A stretch of 38,237 nt of DNA from DATFEN01 sp035691285 (GTDB taxonomy: Bacteria > Acidobacteriota > Vicinamibacteria > Fen-336). The stretch lies in NCBI GenBank assembly GCA_035691285.1, contig DASSJI010000090.1, positions 1-38,237 on the forward strand. Direction: 5' to 3'. The position numbers were made by a program, and so were the translations under genes. Below the pieces are notes generated by a model. It saw nothing but the letters and a program-made list of their open reading frames with translations. It was not told the origin of the DNA and searched no databases. Shown one piece after another: positions 36,321-38,237 of this stretch. The number at the start of each line of letters is the position of its first letter. Positions within the stretch are counted from its first letter, which is position 1.

Positions 36321-37646
36321 TCAGCGGAGGCGCCCCCGCGCGGCGGTCGGCTTGGACCACGCGCCGAAGTGGAAGCGCAGGCCGCCCTCGGGACTGAAGC
36401 CCAGATCGAGCCGGAGCATCTCCGAGCCGGGCACGAGCAGACGCACTCCGGCGCCGAACCCGGCCCGCGCCCGGTTCATCGCGAACTCGCGCGGCTCCGA
36501 CCACGCGATCCCGGCGTCGGTGAAGACGGTCATGTCCACTCCCAGGCGGAACGACAGGAAGCTGACGTCGACGCGGCGGAGCGGCATCACGTTCCAGGAG
36601 TACTCGGCGGTGCCCAGGAGCTGGTTCTTCCCCGACACCGTCCTGCCCAGCTCCTGCACGTCGTAGCCGCGGATCGTGTTGGCGCCGCCCATGCGGTAGT
36701 CGAGGTAGATCGGCAGGTCTTCGCCCAGCGTGCCGCTCTGGACCGAGAGCAGGCCTGCGAGGAGCAGCTTCTGGCGGACGGCCGTGGGGACGTAGCGCCG
36801 CAGGTCGAGGTTCATCGACCAGAAATCGCCGTCGCCCCCGGTCCTCCATAGCTCCAGCTCGTTCTGCCAGCCGCTGCGCGGGTTCCGCCAGGAGTCCCGT
36901 GTGTCCAGGCCGAGCGACAGCCCCACGCGGTAGAGGGAGTCGTCGTTGTCCGGCGAGAGCGTGATCCCGCTGGTGTCGCTCCGCATTCGGAGGTGGGACA
37001 GGGCGAGGGCTGCCCGCCCCGACTCGCCGAGGTACACGCCGCTCTCGAGCGTGAGCTCGTCGCTCGTCTCCTCGAAACCGCGCACGAGGTCGCTGCGCTC
37101 GCGGTGGCCGCCCGTCGCCTTGAACGAGCCGTGGGGCCCGTAGGCCCAGGGCCAGTCGAAGTCCACCCAGAGCTGCGTCGTGCCCCCGACGTACGCGCGC
37201 CCCTTGAGACGCATGCCCTGGCCGGCGAGGTTGAGCGCGGTGACTCCGGCTCCGACCGAGAAGCCGTTCTCCTCCGTGTACTTGAAGGTGACGAGCGGAA
37301 GCCACGAGGGGCTTTCCTTGACGACGAACGCCAGGCCCACGCCGTCCTGGCCGTCGGGCGCGGCCTCGACGTGGACGCCCGAGAAGATCGCGAGGTTCTC
37401 GAGCCGCATGACGTCCGCGGCCAGCGTCTCGAGCGCCAGCGGGTCGCCGACCCGAGTGCGCAGCTCGCGAGCGATCACGTTCTCGCGGGTCACGTTGTTG
37501 CCCCGGAACGCGAGGCTCCGCACGATCTTCCCCTGCCAGGGCGCCAGGGCCTTGAGGTCGAGGCCCGTCGCGCCGCTGGCGTCGAGGCCCGCCGCCTGCG
37601 GAGCCGCGAGCACGCATGCGAGAAGCCCGACGCGGAACTTCGTCAC
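36321..37646 (-). CDS. POTRA/Omp85 (BamA/TamA-family) outer-membrane protein
   Basis: A 441-residue outer-membrane protein: signal peptide (about 1-20, 'LLACVLAAPQAAG'); one POTRA-like domain (about 35-115, 'IVRSLAFRGNNVTRENVIA' and 'LENLAIFSGVHVEA'); then an Omp85 barrel with the loop-6 motif Ile-Arg-Gly-Tyr in 'GGANTIRGYDVQ'. It is much smaller than BamA (about 800 residues, five POTRAs), so it is a minor Omp85 member and not the essential assembly factor. The C-terminus runs 12-15 residues past the expected last strand, with a basic tail. GTG 37646 is 7 bases after TAGGCT. It heads a three-gene operon with the kinase-like Omp85 and the surface-type protein. Confidence 0.85.
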   Translation of the reverse strand: MTKFRVGLLACVLAAPQAAGLDASGATGLDLKALAPWQGKIVRSLAFRGNNVTRENVIARELRTRVGDPLALETLAADVMRLENLAIFSGVHVEAAPDGQDGVGLAFVVKESPSWLPLVTFKYTEENGFSVGAGVTALNLAGQGMRLKGRAYVGGTTQLWVDFDWPWAYGPHGSFKATGGHRERSDLVRGFEETSDELTLESGVYLGESGRAALALSHLRMRSDTSGITLSPDNDDSLYRVGLSLGLDTRDSWRNPRSGWQNELELWRTGGDGDFWSMNLDLRRYVPTAVRQKLLLAGLLSVQSGTLGEDLPIYLDYRMGGANTIRGYDVQELGRTVSGKNQLLGTAEYSWNVMPLRRVDVSFLSFRLGVDMTVFTDAGIAWSEPREFAMNRARAGFGAGVRLLVPGSEMLRLDLGFSPEGGLRFHFGAWSKPTAARGRLR

Positions 37647-37653
37647 GGCGTCA

Positions 37654-37679
37654 AGCCTACCCCGGCGGGGCCCGCCGGG
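37654..37679. promoter_or_regulatory. Palindrome and -10 box in the divergent envelope-gene promoter
   Basis: Minus-strand TAGGCT (37659-37654) lies 7 bases before GTG 37646. Next to it is a perfect palindrome, CCCGGCGGG (37661-37669), G, CCCGCCGGG (37671-37679), midway between the two divergent genes. It is well placed to control both, as an operator or a cruciform/hairpin. Confidence 0.4.
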
Positions 37680-37687
37680 ACATCGAG

Positions 37688-37693
37688 TACACT
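37688..37693 (+). promoter_or_regulatory. Candidate -10 TACACT of the partial gene at 37719
   Basis: TACACT lies 25 bases before ATG 37719. A ribosome-binding site GAGGAG (37704-37709) lies between, 9 bases before the ATG, so this gene has a normal short leader. Confidence 0.35.
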
Positions 37694-37718
37694 TCCATGT
37701 TTCGAGGAGCGGGCATTC

Positions 37719-38237
37719 ATGAGAATTCGATGCGCTTTGGCCGTGGCCGCGTGGATGGGCGCCGGGGCCGCGGCAGCGCAGGAGTCCAATGCGCCGGAGG
37801 GCACGCCCGAGCGGGAGCCGAGCTGGGGGCTCGCGACGGCCATCGGCGTCGGCAGCTCCGGCGGAGACTTCGGCGAGGTCCTGCGGACGCCGATCACCGG
37901 CGACTTCAATCTGTTCAGGAACGAGGGAGCGTGGCGCTTCGGGTTCGGCGTCAGCTTCAGCTCCTTCAAGATGGAGGAGCCCTACAAGACGGAGCAGGAG
38001 TGGGGCTTCCAGCAGACCTACCTGTTCGCGACGCGCGTGTTCCGGCGCGGCGAGAGCGTGCAGCCGTACCTCCAGCTCAGGGGCGGCCTGGCGCGCCTCC
38101 ACCCGCGCAGCGAGCTGTTCGCATTCGAGCCCCCGCCCGAGGAGCCCGGCGACAGCCCCACGCATCCGGCGAACGGCTTCAGCCTCGGCGTCATCCCCGG
38201 CGTCGAGCTCCGGCTCAACCGCTCGCTCGCCCTCGAC
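37719..38237 (+). CDS. Probable outer-membrane beta-barrel protein (3' end beyond window)
   Basis: 173 residues are visible, cut by the window edge. A signal peptide (about 1-20, 'LAVAAWMGAGAAAAQ') is followed by strand-like segments with alternating aromatic and small residues: 'WGLATAIGVGSSGGDFGEV', 'WRFGFGVSFSSFKM', 'WGFQQTYLFATRVFRRG' and 'VQPYLQLRGGLARLHPR'. The Pro-rich loop 'FEPPPEEPGDSP' and 'NGFSLGVIPGVELRLNRS' suggest an OmpA/OmpW-like barrel of unknown role. ATG 37719 is well supported by GAGGAG 9 bases upstream. It is divergent from the Omp85 operon across 72 bases that hold a perfect palindrome. Confidence 0.75.
   Translation, partial: MRIRCALAVAAWMGAGAAAAQESNAPEGTPEREPSWGLATAIGVGSSGGDFGEVLRTPITGDFNLFRNEGAWRFGFGVSFSSFKMEEPYKTEQEWGFQQTYLFATRVFRRGESVQPYLQLRGGLARLHPRSELFAFEPPPEEPGDSPTHPANGFSLGVIPGVELRLNRSLALD

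Overview
The window is a GC-rich, densely packed stretch of bacterial chromosome from a Gram-negative (two-membrane) organism. It carries two Omp85-type outer-membrane barrels, another probable outer-membrane protein, several lipoproteins and two membrane-fusion-protein/ABC exporter sets. The gene mix (fused KGD-type 2-oxoglutarate enzyme, FHA-GAF-PP2C phosphatase, DevBCA-like and MacAB-like exporters, 'carbohydrate-binding V/XII' surface protein) would suit an Acidobacteriota-like lineage, but this is inference and no marker in the window fixes the phylum. Non-coding gaps are short; none exceeds 300 bases.

Layout. (1) Positions 1-1163: the tail of an integrated element. A lower-GC DUF5677-type gene is followed by a 46-base 3' fragment of tRNA-Asp ending in CCA, the usual scar of tRNA-targeted integration. 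Chromosomal backbone resumes at the SGNH-hydrolase-like gene (1192). (2) 2229-15831, all minus strand. Read in transcription order this holds a TetR regulator with a DevC/DevA/DevB-like exporter, a large alkaline-phosphatase-superfamily lipoprotein, a MacA-like fusion protein with ATPase and two FtsX-type permeases, a second phosphodiesterase-like lipoprotein, a PLP aminotransferase and ArfB. (3) 15968-21510: a beta-lactamase-fold lipoprotein whose SxxK motif appears lost, divergent from the 1213-residue KGD-type 2-oxoglutarate decarboxylase/dehydrogenase, then a DinB/YfiT-like protein. (4) 21536-24743: a minus-strand operon, YmdB-like phosphoesterase, PAS histidine kinase and NtrC-type regulator, with overlapping stops and starts. 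A GAF-domain gene diverges from it. (5) 25399-29932: a minus-strand stress operon, FHA-GAF-PP2C phosphatase, Hsp20 and Lon, also overlapping. (6) 30077-38237: envelope genes. These are a small helical secreted protein, an unidentified secreted protein, and a minus-strand operon of a POTRA/Omp85 barrel, an Omp85 barrel fused to a kinase-like domain and a Gly/Tyr/Trp-rich surface protein. The last gene, divergent from that operon, encodes an outer-membrane-type protein cut by the window edge.

Three themes stand out. About ten genes have a -10-like TANNNT hexamer only 6-11 bases before the start codon and little or no Shine-Dalgarno sequence, so leaderless transcription seems common; one of these (before 5538) also has a near-perfect -35. 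Genes inside operons instead show Shine-Dalgarno sequences or 1-4 base overlaps. The envelope operon at 31326-37646 is the best candidate for an undescribed system: its middle protein joins a DRH...D-x-D kinase-like signature, resembling secreted Fam20C/HipA-type kinases, to a beta-barrel and is co-transcribed with another Omp85 barrel and a surface-type protein. Finally, several enzyme-fold proteins have altered catalytic residues.
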